A stretch of 64,000 bases of DNA from Paenibacillus woosongensis (GCF_009725165.1 NZ_WNZW01000002.1:1-64000), one strand, 5' to 3'. Positions 1 through 8,972 are shown, counted from the stretch's first letter. Program-made: numbers and translations. The notes: generated from the sequence alone by a model not told the origin.

Positions 1-1711
1 CCTGTGGGCGCTGCGGCGCAGCCGGCGCCCCTGGCGCGGCGTCCCTCACCTCCGGCAGAATGCCGGGAGGGAGGGAGGGACGCTCGCCGAGCAGCGCGTG
101 GATGCGCGCAGCTCGCTCCTTGGCGGCAGCGCGCAGCGCCTGCAGCCGCCCGGCGGCGCCGGAGCGCGCCAGCAGCGCATCGCGCTGCGCGGCCAGGCTG
201 TGCCGCGCCTCGCTGAGGCGCGGCGCCAGCTCCGCGAGCAGCCCGTCCGCGATCGCGAGGGCTGCGCGGCGGTAGCGGCCGGCGATTCCGGCCGCCACGT
301 CGGCGGCGTAGCGGAGCGTGTACTCGCCGGAGAGCAGCGCGCCTTCGCGTGCAGGACCGGCGATCCACTCTTCCTCTGCCTGCGGAAGCTCCGCCTCCAG
401 CCTGCTCTCCCACTCCGCGCTCCACAGCCCGTGATTCTGCCCGAGACGGCGCAGCAAATCGCGCACATGCCAATCTACCTGCGCTTGCGCTTGCTCCTGC
501 AGCTTGCCTAGGAACAGATCCCTTCTCCGTTCCTTCTCGCGCTCCGTCTTGCCGGCATGGAACAAAAGACCCATCTTAAAGCCGGACTTGCGGCTCTCCA
601 AATACAGTGCGGCAGCTTCCCGAAGATCAGGCGTCATCAAATGCGCATTGGCCAGCAGACCGTCCAATTCCTTGGTCAAATCATTGCGCAGCCGATCGAT
701 GAGGCCATCCTGCTCGGTAAGCTCCCGCTCCAGCGCCGACAATTCTGCCTGTAGGCTTAACAGAGCTTCCTCGCCGCCTACTTCCTCAAGCAGCCGCTCC
801 TCTTCTTCCTCGTCGGCATCCTTCAGCCGCTTCAAATACTGTTCCGCTCCGTGGAAAAGCGAGCAGCCGATGCTGAACTCGAGCAGACTCTCCCGAATCT
901 CAAATAGGGAAGCAATCGTCTTCTCCAGCTCGCTCAGCATATTTAACGGATGGGACAGCTCCTTCAGGGATATATAGAACACCCCTGCCGGTACGATTCC
1001 CCATAACTCGAAGGCGTCCTCCACGGAACTGCGGTATTTCTCAAACGACAATTCGGTTTCCCGGTGCTTGTCGATCTGATTTACGACGAGATAGAGAGGT
1101 TTCCCCCAATCAGCCAGCCGTTTGGCAAACGACAGATTGCTTTCCGACAGAACATGGTTGTAGTCCATGACGTAGAACACGACATCGGCTAAATGCAGCG
1201 CCGAATTGGTAGCCATCGCGTGTCCAGCGTCATTGGAATCGACGCCAGGCGTATCCAGCAGCACGCCATGCTGCCCCAATATAGGAACATCATCCCATAG
1301 GGAGATCATCGAATATGTATTTCCGTCCCGGCAATAGTCATCCAGCTGATCAAGATGAAGCTCAATCTGCTCCGTATGTGCTTGCTCCGTATCGCTTATA
1401 TCTCCGTTTTCCGCCTCCGCCCGTGTAAGGACGGCCCGAGGCTCTCCATTGCGAATGGCAGCCACATTGGCGGTTGTCGGTATCGGGCCCGACGGCAGCA
1501 CCTGCTTGCCGCACAGCCTGTTAATCAGACTGGACTTGCCTGCGGAGAAGTGTCCGCAGAACGATAACGTTAATTCATCAGCTTTCAGCTTCCTTGTTAA
1601 ATCTTGAATTTCCCGGCAAGCTCTTAGGTCTTTACCTGACTCATATAACTTCAAGAACTGGTCAAGTCGGTCATGAAGCCGCTGATCCCGACCAATTGTC
1701 AACGTTTCCAT
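1..1711 (-). CDS. Dynamin-like GTPase, partial (C-terminus beyond window edge)
   Basis: A large bacterial dynamin-like GTPase, a family that remodels or protects membranes; only the N-terminal 570 codons are inside the window. The P-loop GHFSAGKSS (about residue 53), the switch/G3 motif DTPGVDS and the G4 motif NQIDK are all visible. The rest is helical and rich in Ala, Arg, Glu and Leu, as in a dynamin stalk. I read the frame as open from the ATG at 1711 to the left edge; GGAGAG lies about 9 nt upstream of the ATG. Bacillus DynA is a fused double dynamin of about 1190 residues, so more than half may lie outside. The first 400 bases are markedly GC-richer than the neighbours. The family call is firm; the exact role is not. 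Confidence 0.9.
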   Translation of the reverse strand, partial: METLTIGRDQRLHDRLDQFLKLYESGKDLRACREIQDLTRKLKADELTLSFCGHFSAGKSSLINRLCGKQVLPSGPIPTTANVAAIRNGEPRAVLTRAEAENGDISDTEQAHTEQIELHLDQLDDYCRDGNTYSMISLWDDVPILGQHGVLLDTPGVDSNDAGHAMATNSALHLADVVFYVMDYNHVLSESNLSFAKRLADWGKPLYLVVNQIDKHRETELSFEKYRSSVEDAFELWGIVPAGVFYISLKELSHPLNMLSELEKTIASLFEIRESLLEFSIGCSLFHGAEQYLKRLKDADEEEEERLLEEVGGEEALLSLQAELSALERELTEQDGLIDRLRNDLTKELDGLLANAHLMTPDLREAAALYLESRKSGFKMGLLFHAGKTEREKERRRDLFLGKLQEQAQAQVDWHVRDLLRRLGQNHGLWSAEWESRLEAELPQAEEEWIAGPAREGALLSGEYTLRYAADVAAGIAGRYRRAALAIADGLLAELAPRLSEARHSLAAQRDALLARSGAAGRLQALRAAAKERAARIHALLGERPSLPPGILPEVRDAAPGAPAAPQRPQ

Positions 1712-1984
1712 GAATATGTACTCTCCTTATTTATGTTTGCCTAACGCCTCACGAAGCAAGAAGCGGTATTCATTTTTTAGTATTCTCCTCGACATATTCC
1801 ATGTCTTAGGAAATACATTCATTTTACATGAGTGGCATCCGTCAGGGAAGTCTCATAATTAGTGATTTTCCAGTAAAAATTATAGAACTTCCAGCTTATA
1901 TATAGAAAAACGCCGCTCAAGGTACATTCTTCGTTGCCAAGAGGCCGATATCTTCGTTTTTGATTAAAAATGAAGCATTTCATC

Positions 1985-2009
1985 ATCTAAAATAAACATT
2001 ATTTTAGAT
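1985..2009. repeat. Perfect 11-bp inverted repeat, possible operator
   Basis: Two arms ATCTAAAATAA and TTATTTTAGAT are separated by ACA, making a 25-bp palindrome. No T-run follows on either strand, so it does not look like an intrinsic terminator. An operator for an unknown regulator is possible but unproven. Confidence 0.6.
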
Positions 2010-2046
2010 TCGCCTGTCTTAACCCGTAATATTCCAGATGCCTAAA

Positions 2047-2082
2047 CAAAAAACCGCCTCACGGATATGCCCGCAAGACGGT
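2047..2082 (-). terminator. Intrinsic terminator after the 94-residue gene
   Basis: Reading the minus strand, a 12-bp stem (three G-U pairs, arms 2071-2082 and 2053-2064) with a 6-nt loop is followed by TTTTTT. It starts 20 nt past the stop codon of the gene at 2102. Confidence 0.85.
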
Positions 2083-2101
2083 ATTCTGATAGCCAAACCG
2101 T

Positions 2102-2386
2102 TTACACCGAAGGCGCCTCGAGCGAATCGGCCTCGGATGGAATTAGAATTTCAAACACTTTGCCATGCTGTAATATGGTGATTCCTTTCTCCTTATCCTT
2201 CATCACGACCACTTCAGGTTTGGCCGCCATGCGCTCCAAGTAATGGCTCGGCACTTCGCCGGAGTCGCTGACAGTCACGCCTTCAATTTCGCGCTCGTCA
2301 TTCTCCTGCAAGTCGATTTCGATGACCTGCTCGAACATATCGGAGAATTGTTCAAAACTATCGGTGTACACAGAAATACATTTCAT
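2102..2386 (-). CDS. Small conserved protein of unknown function
   Basis: A 94-residue acidic, soluble protein starting MKCISVYTDSFEQF, with an ATG preceded by GAGGATGAG. It has no signal peptide, membrane segment or cysteine cluster. The middle (EGVTVSDSGEVPSHYLERM) and the end (HGKVFEILIP) look like a compact alpha/beta fold. It sits 33 nt after nth on the same strand and has its own terminator, so it is probably co-transcribed with nth. I recognise it only as a conserved Firmicute-type small protein and assign no function. Confidence 0.75.
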   Translation of the reverse strand: MKCISVYTDSFEQFSDMFEQVIEIDLQENDEREIEGVTVSDSGEVPSHYLERMAAKPEVVVMKDKEKGITILQHGKVFEILIPSEADSLEAPSV

Positions 2387-2419
2387 GGAGTCTCATCCTC
2401 TTCTACCTAGGTTTAAAAG

Positions 2420-3088
2420 TCACTTCTCTCTATCTTTTCTGACCGGTGACTTTTTCATACGTTTTTTGCCTTCCCGGCAAACATCCAGCAGCGGACAAAT
2501 CTCGCACTGCGGATTCTGGGCCTTGCAATGATATCTTCCGAAAAAGATCAGCCGATGATGGGTAATCGTCCATTCTTCCTCGGGAACCCGCTTCATCAGC
2601 TTCTTCTCGACTTCAAGCACGGAATCGTTCCAGCCTGCCAGACCCAGCCGCTTGCTGACCCGTTCCACATGCGTATCGACGGCGATCGCCGGGACGCCAA
2701 ATGCGTTCGAAACGACCACGTTGGCCGTCTTGCGGCCCACGCCCGGAAGCTTCACCAGCTCGGCATGCTCGCGAGGAACCTCCCCGTCGTACTGTTCAAT
2801 GAGAATCCGGCATAAATTCTGAATATGCTTGGCTTTACTCCGAAATAGTCCGATGCGCCGGATATCCTGCTCCAGCTCTTCGAGCGGAACGGCAAGATAA
2901 TCTTCCGGCGTCTTGTATTTCTGAAATAAATCTTCCGTCACCTTGTTTACGGTTGCGTCGGTACACTGTGCCGACAGCAGCACGGCAATCGTCAATTCAA
3001 ACGCATTGCTGTGGCGGAGCTCACAGTGCGCATCCGGAAACATAGCGCCGATGCAGTCCAGAATATGACGGACACCCGCGGCATTCAT
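2420..3088 (-). CDS. nth: Endonuclease III (DNA glycosylase/AP lyase)
   Basis: Removes oxidised pyrimidines from DNA and nicks the abasic site in base excision repair. The helix-hairpin-helix LPGVGRKTANVV contains the catalytic Lys, VDTHVERVSKRLGL the catalytic Asp, and the C-terminus carries the iron-sulfur cluster pattern C-x6-C-x2-C-x5-C (CKAQNPQCEICPLLDVC). The frame is open upstream to 3244, but the start at 3088 (MNAAGVRHILD) is chosen because AGGTGGAG precedes it and it gives 222 residues, near the family's usual 210-220. The upstream extension would run through the terminator hairpin of the S-layer gene. In B. subtilis nth follows dnaD; here it is far from dnaD. Confidence 0.96.
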   Translation of the reverse strand: MNAAGVRHILDCIGAMFPDAHCELRHSNAFELTIAVLLSAQCTDATVNKVTEDLFQKYKTPEDYLAVPLEELEQDIRRIGLFRSKAKHIQNLCRILIEQYDGEVPREHAELVKLPGVGRKTANVVVSNAFGVPAIAVDTHVERVSKRLGLAGWNDSVLEVEKKLMKRVPEEEWTITHHRLIFFGRYHCKAQNPQCEICPLLDVCREGKKRMKKSPVRKDREK

Positions 3089-3128
3089 GTCTCCACCTAA
3101 CCTTTCTTCATGAATCTTCACGACGAAA

Positions 3129-3165
3129 ACCGTCTTGCCCGGGAATGATCCCGCAACAAGACGGT
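3129..3165 (-). terminator. Hairpin after the S-layer-type gene
   Basis: Nine-base arms ACCGTCTTG (3129-3137) and CAAGACGGT (3157-3165) are perfect, with a further inner CGGGA/TCCCG pairing. On the minus strand only TTTT follows, so termination may be partial and nth may be read through. Confidence 0.65.
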
Positions 3166-3182
3166 TATTCTCACGAAAATGA

Positions 3183-5942
3183 TTATTGTTTTTCGATTTC
3201 AACGAGTCTCTCACCATTGAAATACAAAACAATTTTATCATCATCTTTCAGAGATTGCACGGAAATCGTCGTATCACCTTGGTGAACATACGTATCCGCG
3301 TTTACAAAAAAGCGATATTTGTCATCCGCGATGGTCGCTCTTTTAACAACTAGCTCTCTAGCATTTGCATCATAGCGGGAGAATTTCCGCTCTAGCGAAG
3401 TCAGAACTTTGACGATAAGGGTACCATCGCTGTCTTTGCGCACCTCTACGCGATCCGCTGATGATAGTCCGCCTGTCCCCGTAGTTACGGACGTTCCGCG
3501 AACAACTTTGACGCTGCCCGATAGCGGGAACGATTCGGTTCCGCCGGCAAAGGTTTTGACCGTTAAGGTAGAGGCGTCGATATTTTGCACGCTGCCCAGC
3601 GTCAATTTGACAACCTGCAGCGATACCGCTTTATGCCCATTAAATGCCACGTTGATCGTTTGGCCACTTTGGATATTGTTCACCCTGATCGGATTGCCGT
3701 TCTCATCCGTGAGAATCGCCTGATCGACATAGAAGCTTTCCGTAAGCCCGTTATTGCTGTTCACCGCTCTGATGCGGCTATAGGACGTATCTACCGAGCT
3801 GACCACGAATTGAGCGGAAGACTTTACAGCCAGCGTCTGAACCGCATCCTGGTTCGTACTTAGCATAGCAACTACAGGATCGCCGACTTTTACATCGCTC
3901 AGCGTCGCGCTTTTGCCGTACAATTCAATCGTAGGAGCGGTTCCCTGGTAAGGCAGTGCAATTGTTTTATTATCGGATGTCAGCAGCGTAATCTTCTTCT
4001 CCGCCGTATTTACAGACACAAAGGTGCCTTCATATTTATAAATCATTTGCACGCTTAGCGCCCGGCTGCCGATATAAGTCACATTAATTTTCCGGTCTTT
4101 GTTCAGGACGGATTCCATCCCCGCAAGGGTCGGCTGGTTGGAGTTGTATTCTACCTTCGTCTTATCATCCAAAACAAATACGTGCGGCTTCGCATTCGCA
4201 TCCAGCACCGTCAGCGTCTTGGACTTGCTATCGTAGTTCACGACCGTAGCGGCCGGCATTTGCTCGGACTGGCGGCCTTCCACCACGATCTTCGTCACCC
4301 GCTCCTCAGCATCCAGTGTCAGCTCGACCTTATCGCCGCCGTTCAAATCAGCGATCAGATCGTCAAATGTAGCGTCTTTAATGCCGCCTACGATAATTTC
4401 CGGTTTCTCCGTTAACAGCTTCACTTCAGGATATCCGCTGGCATTGCTGTAGGTCAGCAAGCGTCCGTTCTGATCCAATCCAAGCAGCGTCCCTTTGACC
4501 GTTCGCTCGATGCTTTGCGTCACCTCAAGGGAATCCAGCACGCTGTTCTTCACCGAATATTTAATGGCCGATTTGGCTTGCAATTCGTTGAGGCTGTTCA
4601 GCTTCTGACTTTGGTATAGCAGAATCGTCGTCTCGTCTACTGCATAGGTCTCGACCGTGCCTGAAGCATCGCGAATCGTTACTTTCTTGCCGGTCACATC
4701 GACAGATTCAATTGTGCCAGTGCCCGATTTGCTAACCAGAGCAGATTTTACCTGAACAAGCACCGGCTTCCTTGCCGCAGTATAAGTCTCCCGTTGTACG
4801 ATAATCGTGCTCTCCGGAGTCAAGCTGCTGGCTGCCACTTTATTGCCGTTCTGATCCAGGAACGCTGTTGTATCGTCGAATGTATATTCCACGGAATCGT
4901 TATTCACGAGCATCAATATCCGATTACCATTCAGAATACGAAGCAGAGTGCCCTCTGTAGTCTCCAGCTGCTGATTCCCGTCAATGATTTCAACGTACGC
5001 CGCCGAACCAATTTTATCGATCGCCAGCACCTTCGTGTAAGTCTTCAAATCGTGCTTCGAGATCTTTAATTGCGAATCCTTGGTGAAGTATACGCTGCGG
5101 TTATCGAGAACGAAGCTCTTCAACTGATTATCTACGTACAAGGTCAGCTTGCTGTCGGTCAGCTCGGTCACGATCCCCTCATACACATTAGGATAATTGG
5201 CATCTAAATGCTCCGCGCCTTTACCGAAGAAGGTCGCGATTTGTGCCCGTGTCACATTGCCCTGCGGATCGAATTTATTGCCTTCAATCCCTTTCGTAAT
5301 ATCCAATTTGGCGGCCAGATTCACATAACCTCTAACTGAAGAGGTAATTTTGTCGTGGTCTGCAAAGCCAGTTGCCGCTATACCCAGCGCTTTGGCCTCC
5401 TCGTCTTTGCCTAAGGCGCGGATAAGAACTTTAGCTACCCATTCGCGGGACGCTTTTTTCTGTCCCCAGGACTCCTTCTCCTTTAAAATAGCCAGCTCTT
5501 CATCTTTATCGATCAGATTCTTCTTCAAAGCCAGCTCGACATAAGGTTTCGCGTAACCGCTAATTTGCAGCTCGGCAGGAACCGTATCTCCGCTGCCGAC
5601 TTCAGCACTTAAATTCATAAAGCGAATCGCCATCGTAATGGCTTCCTGCTGCGTAACGCTATCGCTCGGACGGAACTTGCCGGCATCCCCGACAATGATG
5701 CCCTCCGCAGCTAGCTTGTAAATATATTTCTCGGCCCAAAAGCCATTCTGTACGTCGCTAAATAAGGAAAATGCCGTATTTGACGTGTTTGTAATATTTG
5801 TTCCCGTTCCCGAATTGGCAGAAGACTCTGCCGGCTCGTCCGCGAAAACGGCTGCGCTGCCGCTTAGGCAGATCGCGGCAGCGAGCATGGCCGATACCGC
5901 CTTTTTGGAATTACGTCTATAAGTACGTTTAAATGATGACAT
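3183..5942 (-). CDS. S-layer homology (SLH) domain surface protein with beta repeats
   Basis: A secreted cell-surface protein of 919 residues. The N-terminus has a basic stretch, a hydrophobic core and an Ala-x-Ala site near residue 35 (signal peptide). Three SLH-like segments follow at about 62-110 (FSDVQNGFWAEKYIYKLA), 128-185 and 192-245 (FDPQGNVTRAQIATFFGKG); these bind pyruvylated secondary wall polymer and anchor the protein. Residues about 255-850 form degenerate units of roughly 75 residues, each opening like GTxxxID..GKxxTI. The ATG at 5942 sits 8 nt after AGGAG; a TTG one codon upstream is also possible. It could be an S-layer protein or a wall-bound accessory protein; no catalytic motif was seen. 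Confidence 0.9.
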   Translation of the reverse strand: MSSFKRTYRRNSKKAVSAMLAAAICLSGSAAVFADEPAESSANSGTGTNITNTSNTAFSLFSDVQNGFWAEKYIYKLAAEGIIVGDAGKFRPSDSVTQQEAITMAIRFMNLSAEVGSGDTVPAELQISGYAKPYVELALKKNLIDKDEELAILKEKESWGQKKASREWVAKVLIRALGKDEEAKALGIAATGFADHDKITSSVRGYVNLAAKLDITKGIEGNKFDPQGNVTRAQIATFFGKGAEHLDANYPNVYEGIVTELTDSKLTLYVDNQLKSFVLDNRSVYFTKDSQLKISKHDLKTYTKVLAIDKIGSAAYVEIIDGNQQLETTEGTLLRILNGNRILMLVNNDSVEYTFDDTTAFLDQNGNKVAASSLTPESTIIVQRETYTAARKPVLVQVKSALVSKSGTGTIESVDVTGKKVTIRDASGTVETYAVDETTILLYQSQKLNSLNELQAKSAIKYSVKNSVLDSLEVTQSIERTVKGTLLGLDQNGRLLTYSNASGYPEVKLLTEKPEIIVGGIKDATFDDLIADLNGGDKVELTLDAEERVTKIVVEGRQSEQMPAATVVNYDSKSKTLTVLDANAKPHVFVLDDKTKVEYNSNQPTLAGMESVLNKDRKINVTYIGSRALSVQMIYKYEGTFVSVNTAEKKITLLTSDNKTIALPYQGTAPTIELYGKSATLSDVKVGDPVVAMLSTNQDAVQTLAVKSSAQFVVSSVDTSYSRIRAVNSNNGLTESFYVDQAILTDENGNPIRVNNIQSGQTINVAFNGHKAVSLQVVKLTLGSVQNIDASTLTVKTFAGGTESFPLSGSVKVVRGTSVTTGTGGLSSADRVEVRKDSDGTLIVKVLTSLERKFSRYDANARELVVKRATIADDKYRFFVNADTYVHQGDTTISVQSLKDDDKIVLYFNGERLVEIEKQ

Positions 5943-6013
5943 CAAATTCTCTCCTTCAACATTGATCTCTTAACCAAGTTCGACGGCGAGCTGCTATTTC
6001 CTCCAAAAAGTTG

Positions 6014-6628
6014 CTATTTTCTTAGAAAAGGATGCTCTAATTCGACATGGCCCATCAATGTGTCCGCCTGCCGGCCATCCACCAGAACTTCTATGGATTG
6101 CACTTCTTTGAACTGGAATAACGCCTTCGTCAACGACTCCACGGCGAGAGCTTCGCCGCCAGCTCCAAGCCGGGCCTCGTCTGGCAGAGTTAAATCGACA
6201 GTCAGCTTCCCGTCTTCGAGTACAGCCTGCTTGAAATTCACCTTTTCCCAAAGCGGCAGCAGACCAGAAGTCTCGCTTTGCTGCAGCGCCTTTAAAGTCT
6301 GCATATATTTCTCGGCATCGGCGCTATACGTAATTTCCTTATTCTCTGGAAACAGTTCGTTCAGCTGATCATCCGTGAAATATGCCTGAATAACCATCGT
6401 ATTGGCCTGCTCCTCCGGGGAGCTATGATTTGAATCGCCTGCGCCATGAGCAACGGGATTGCTCGGCGGTTCTTGAATCGCCGTTCCGTCTACACTATTG
6501 CCGGCATTTCCTTGATTTTCCTGGTTTCCTTGCCCGCCTTCCACGAGCGCATTTGGCTTTTGGCCGCATCCCGCGGTTACGGCAAGCAGAAGCACCAAAA
6601 CGCCGATGATCCATAGTTTTCTGTTCAT
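6014..6628 (-). CDS. GerMN-domain lipoprotein, copy 1
   Basis: A 204-residue lipoprotein with lipobox VTAGC (Cys at residue 21), a Gly/Asn/Gln-rich linker, and a C-terminal GerMN (GerM/spore germination) domain from about residue 80 (VIQAYFTDDQLNELFP). The stretch LPDEARLGAGGEALAVESL and the end MGHVELEHPF are shared with the paralogue at 8366-8923. GerM in Bacillus is a sporulation lipoprotein acting with wall remodelling. ATG at 6628 lies 8 nt after AGGAGG; a GTG at 6634 would be too close. The gene is the second of an amidase-lipoprotein pair, separated from the amidase by a 14-bp inverted repeat. Confidence 0.9.
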   Translation of the reverse strand: MNRKLWIIGVLVLLLAVTAGCGQKPNALVEGGQGNQENQGNAGNSVDGTAIQEPPSNPVAHGAGDSNHSSPEEQANTMVIQAYFTDDQLNELFPENKEITYSADAEKYMQTLKALQQSETSGLLPLWEKVNFKQAVLEDGKLTVDLTLPDEARLGAGGEALAVESLTKALFQFKEVQSIEVLVDGRQADTLMGHVELEHPFLRK

Positions 6629-6654
6629 GGTCACTTCCTCCTCCTCTAAAGGTG

Positions 6655-6684
6655 TTCAGGAAGCCGGCAAGCCGGCTTCCTGAA
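6655..6684 (-). repeat. Perfect 14-bp inverted repeat between amidase 1 and GerMN 1
   Basis: Arms TTCAGGAAGCCGGC and GCCGGCTTCCTGAA flank AA. On the minus strand no T-run follows; the lipoprotein ribosome-binding site comes next. It is more likely an mRNA-stabilising or attenuating hairpin inside the operon than a full terminator. Confidence 0.75.
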
Positions 6685-6706
6685 TGCACATTTTATGAGC
6701 CGCTGG

Positions 6707-8143
6707 CTATTTTAAACCCAAATACTCTTTGATTCCGTCGACAACGCCCTGGGCTACGCTGTCCTGGAATTTCTCCGTATACAGCAGGGCCTCGTCGCTC
6801 TTATTGCTTAAATAACCAACTTCCAGCAGAACCGCCGGCATTGTTGTTTCTCGGGTAACATGCAGACTCTTTGCCCGTACTTTCCGATCGGACAGACCGG
6901 AAGACTTGACCAGATATTTATGCATGACATTTGCAAATGGCACGCTTTCTTGCCGCGTATAATATGTTTCTACGCCGCTGGCCGTCGCCGATCCGCTATT
7001 GGCATGAATGGATACGAATACGTCGGCATTCAGATTGTTAGCCAGTTTGGCCCGGTCTTGCAGCGTCACATACACATCAGTACTGCGCGTAAGCACATAG
7101 TCCAGCTGCGTTTCTTTCTTCAATAACGCTTCGACTTTCTTGACGATAGAGAGGTTAAGATCTTTCTCTTTCTTCTTCGTTACGCTGATGGCGCCCGGAT
7201 CTGTACCTCCATGGCCCGCATCGATGACGACCAGCGGTTTGCCGCTGCCTTTCGATGGATAGCTCTGATCCACATTCAAATCAATGATGACATAACCGTC
7301 GTTTGCATTCAGCAAAGAATAGTTTCTTGCACCTGATAAATCCATGACAATCCTTATCGTTGAAGGATTATCGCTGAACTGCGAGTAGCGGATTTTGGTT
7401 ACATCCGGATAATCGTTAATGTCCATGAATCCGGTCTGGAATGCATCCAGTGAATGATTAGTTGAAAATGATTCATCAAAGCGGGCATTTGGTATATCGA
7501 TGACGATCCGGTCTGGCCCCGTCAAGCGAAATACATCGGGGGTTACGTTTTTGTCTACCGCAATAATCAGGCGATTGGCATCAAAGCCGATGCCTTTTAC
7601 ACCCGCCAAATTTTGTTGTTCCGGCACAGGAGTACCGGAACCGTCCCCTGGACTTTCGCTGTCTGAACCGGTGTTGCCAGTGTTTCCGCCTATTCCGTTT
7701 CCGCTTCCATGATCCGGGGTAATTAAATATACCGTCTTCGTAGCGTTGTCCCAGCCTACGGTAAGACCCATTTGTTCACTAACAAAACGAAGCGGCACAA
7801 GCGTCGTATCCTCTTTCAGTATCGGGGCGACGCCAAGGGCCAGCTTCTTGCCATTCACCGTAGCACTTGCCTGATTCACAACCAGCTTAATCGTTGTATC
7901 GCTTTGCTTTATAGTTACCGTGCGCGTCCCTTTTTCCCAATCGACGTCAAAACCCAGCTCCTCCATGACGACACGAATCGGAATCATCACATTGCCTTTC
8001 ACATTCTGAACCTGGCCGTTCTTTGGCAAGTTCAGCGCTTCTCCGTTCAAATAGATGCTTGTGCCTCCTCCGGCAGCTTGTCCTATTGTCGGAAAAGCGA
8101 AAATACATACGAGCATGAATACCAAAAAACCAATTCTTCTCAT
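6707..8143 (-). CDS. N-acetylmuramoyl-L-alanine amidase (AMIN + Amidase_3), copy 1
   Basis: A secreted zinc amidase that cuts the lactyl-alanine bond of peptidoglycan. The order is signal peptide (1-23), copper-amine-oxidase-N-like stalk domain (about 28-142: PIRVVMEELGFDVDWEKGTR, then LVPLRFVSEQMGLTVGWDN), Gly/Ser linker, AMIN domain (about 185-295) and Amidase_3 (about 303-476). Catalytic motifs are DAGHGGTDPGA (Zn His), a Glu in KKEKDLNLS, SIHANSGS (Zn His) and LLEVGYLSN (catalytic Glu). RBS GGTAGGGGTGACGG precedes the ATG. It is the first gene of the downstream amidase-GerMN cassette and is paralogous to the gene at 8973-10475. Confidence 0.95.
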   Translation of the reverse strand: MRRIGFLVFMLVCIFAFPTIGQAAGGGTSIYLNGEALNLPKNGQVQNVKGNVMIPIRVVMEELGFDVDWEKGTRTVTIKQSDTTIKLVVNQASATVNGKKLALGVAPILKEDTTLVPLRFVSEQMGLTVGWDNATKTVYLITPDHGSGNGIGGNTGNTGSDSESPGDGSGTPVPEQQNLAGVKGIGFDANRLIIAVDKNVTPDVFRLTGPDRIVIDIPNARFDESFSTNHSLDAFQTGFMDINDYPDVTKIRYSQFSDNPSTIRIVMDLSGARNYSLLNANDGYVIIDLNVDQSYPSKGSGKPLVVIDAGHGGTDPGAISVTKKKEKDLNLSIVKKVEALLKKETQLDYVLTRSTDVYVTLQDRAKLANNLNADVFVSIHANSGSATASGVETYYTRQESVPFANVMHKYLVKSSGLSDRKVRAKSLHVTRETTMPAVLLEVGYLSNKSDEALLYTEKFQDSVAQGVVDGIKEYLGLK

Positions 8144-8297
8144 CCGTCACCCCTACCATCTTAAAATTTTGCCTCGTGATGACCGATGACTTAAGCCCTG
8201 TTTCTCGGCATCACCAGACGACATATTAGACGTCCAGAATAACTAAAAGTTGCGTAATCTTTCCTGTTTTCCGACAATAGTCCCTACGACGGCCAGA

Positions 8298-8346
8298 ACA
8301 AAAAAAGACTATTTTCAAGCCCGCAAGCTTGGAAATAGTCTTTTTT
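8298..8346 (-). terminator. Terminator after GerMN copy 2
   Basis: The stem GACTATTTCCAAGC/GCTTGAAAATAGTC is near-perfect, with A-runs and T-runs on both sides, so it could work in both directions. It separates the two amidase-GerMN cassettes into two transcription units. Confidence 0.9.
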
Positions 8347-8365
8347 ACTTGAGCAATCCCTGTAT

Positions 8366-8923
8366 TTAACGAGTCATCGGATGGTCGAGCTCCACATGCC
8401 CCATGAGACTTTCTACCTGTTCTCCGTCGACCGTAAGCTCCAGGCTCCGAACCTCATCGAATTGAAACATCGTGGCTTTCAGTGAATCGATCGCCAGTAC
8501 TTCGCCGCCCGAACCAAGCCGGGCCTCGTCAGGCAGACCGATATCAATGCGGAGCTCCCCGTCCGCAAAGGAAACTTTGTTTAGAACGGCCTTCTCCCAT
8601 AGTGAGAACAAGCCGTTTTCAGAAACCTGAAGCTGCTTAAAAGCTTCGGCATACTTGTCCTCTTGTTGTTCAAACTGGATCTCACGCTGCACCTTCGTCA
8701 GCTCCATGAGATCATCATCCGTAAAATACAACTCTACTTGCACGGTCTGCAGATTTGGCTCCTCAACCTGTGTATTATTCTGCCCTGCCCCTTGGGAAAC
8801 ATTAGGTTCGGTTACTTGGGCCGGCTGCTGCTCTCCTTCCGGAGCAGCTTGGGGCTTCTGCCCGCATCCGGCAAGCGCGGCCGCAAGCACAAGCACAGTT
8901 CCAGCCATAACAAGCTTTTTCAA
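8366..8923 (-). CDS. GerMN-domain lipoprotein, copy 2
   Basis: A 185-residue lipoprotein: n-region MKKLVMAG, lipobox LAGC (Cys 20), a Gln/Pro/Glu linker, and a GerMN domain from about residue 62 (VQVELYFTDDDLMELT). It shares LPDEARLGSGGEVLAIDSL and MGHVELDHP with copy 1. The start is TTG at 8923, 7 nt after AGGGGG; no ATG with a Shine-Dalgarno sequence is available. It follows the amidase at 8973 by 49 nt and ends in a strong terminator. Its linker and N-terminus differ from copy 1, so the two are diverged paralogues. Confidence 0.9.
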   Translation of the reverse strand: MKKLVMAGTVLVLAAALAGCGQKPQAAPEGEQQPAQVTEPNVSQGAGQNNTQVEEPNLQTVQVELYFTDDDLMELTKVQREIQFEQQEDKYAEAFKQLQVSENGLFSLWEKAVLNKVSFADGELRIDIGLPDEARLGSGGEVLAIDSLKATMFQFDEVRSLELTVDGEQVESLMGHVELDHPMTR

Positions 8924-8972
8924 AACGATTCCCCCTCTCTGTTACAATCTATACCCGCTTCGTTAGTTTCTG

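Larger units (their letters stand above)
1712..2101. other. Gene-free interval with a perfect palindrome
   Basis: About 390 bases with no credible gene. It holds the terminator of the 94-residue gene at its right end and an AT-rich stretch around 1860-1920 that may carry the dynamin promoter (a TATAAT-like element at 1879-1884 on the minus strand has no good -35). It also holds a perfect inverted repeat at 1985-2009. Confidence 0.6.

Noticed and set aside
4..977. Several plus-strand open frames (up to 157 residues) opposite the dynamin-like gene
   Set aside because: They are Arg/Ser/Ala-rich shadows of a GC-rich coding strand and lack ribosome sites; the minus-strand frame has clear GTPase motifs.
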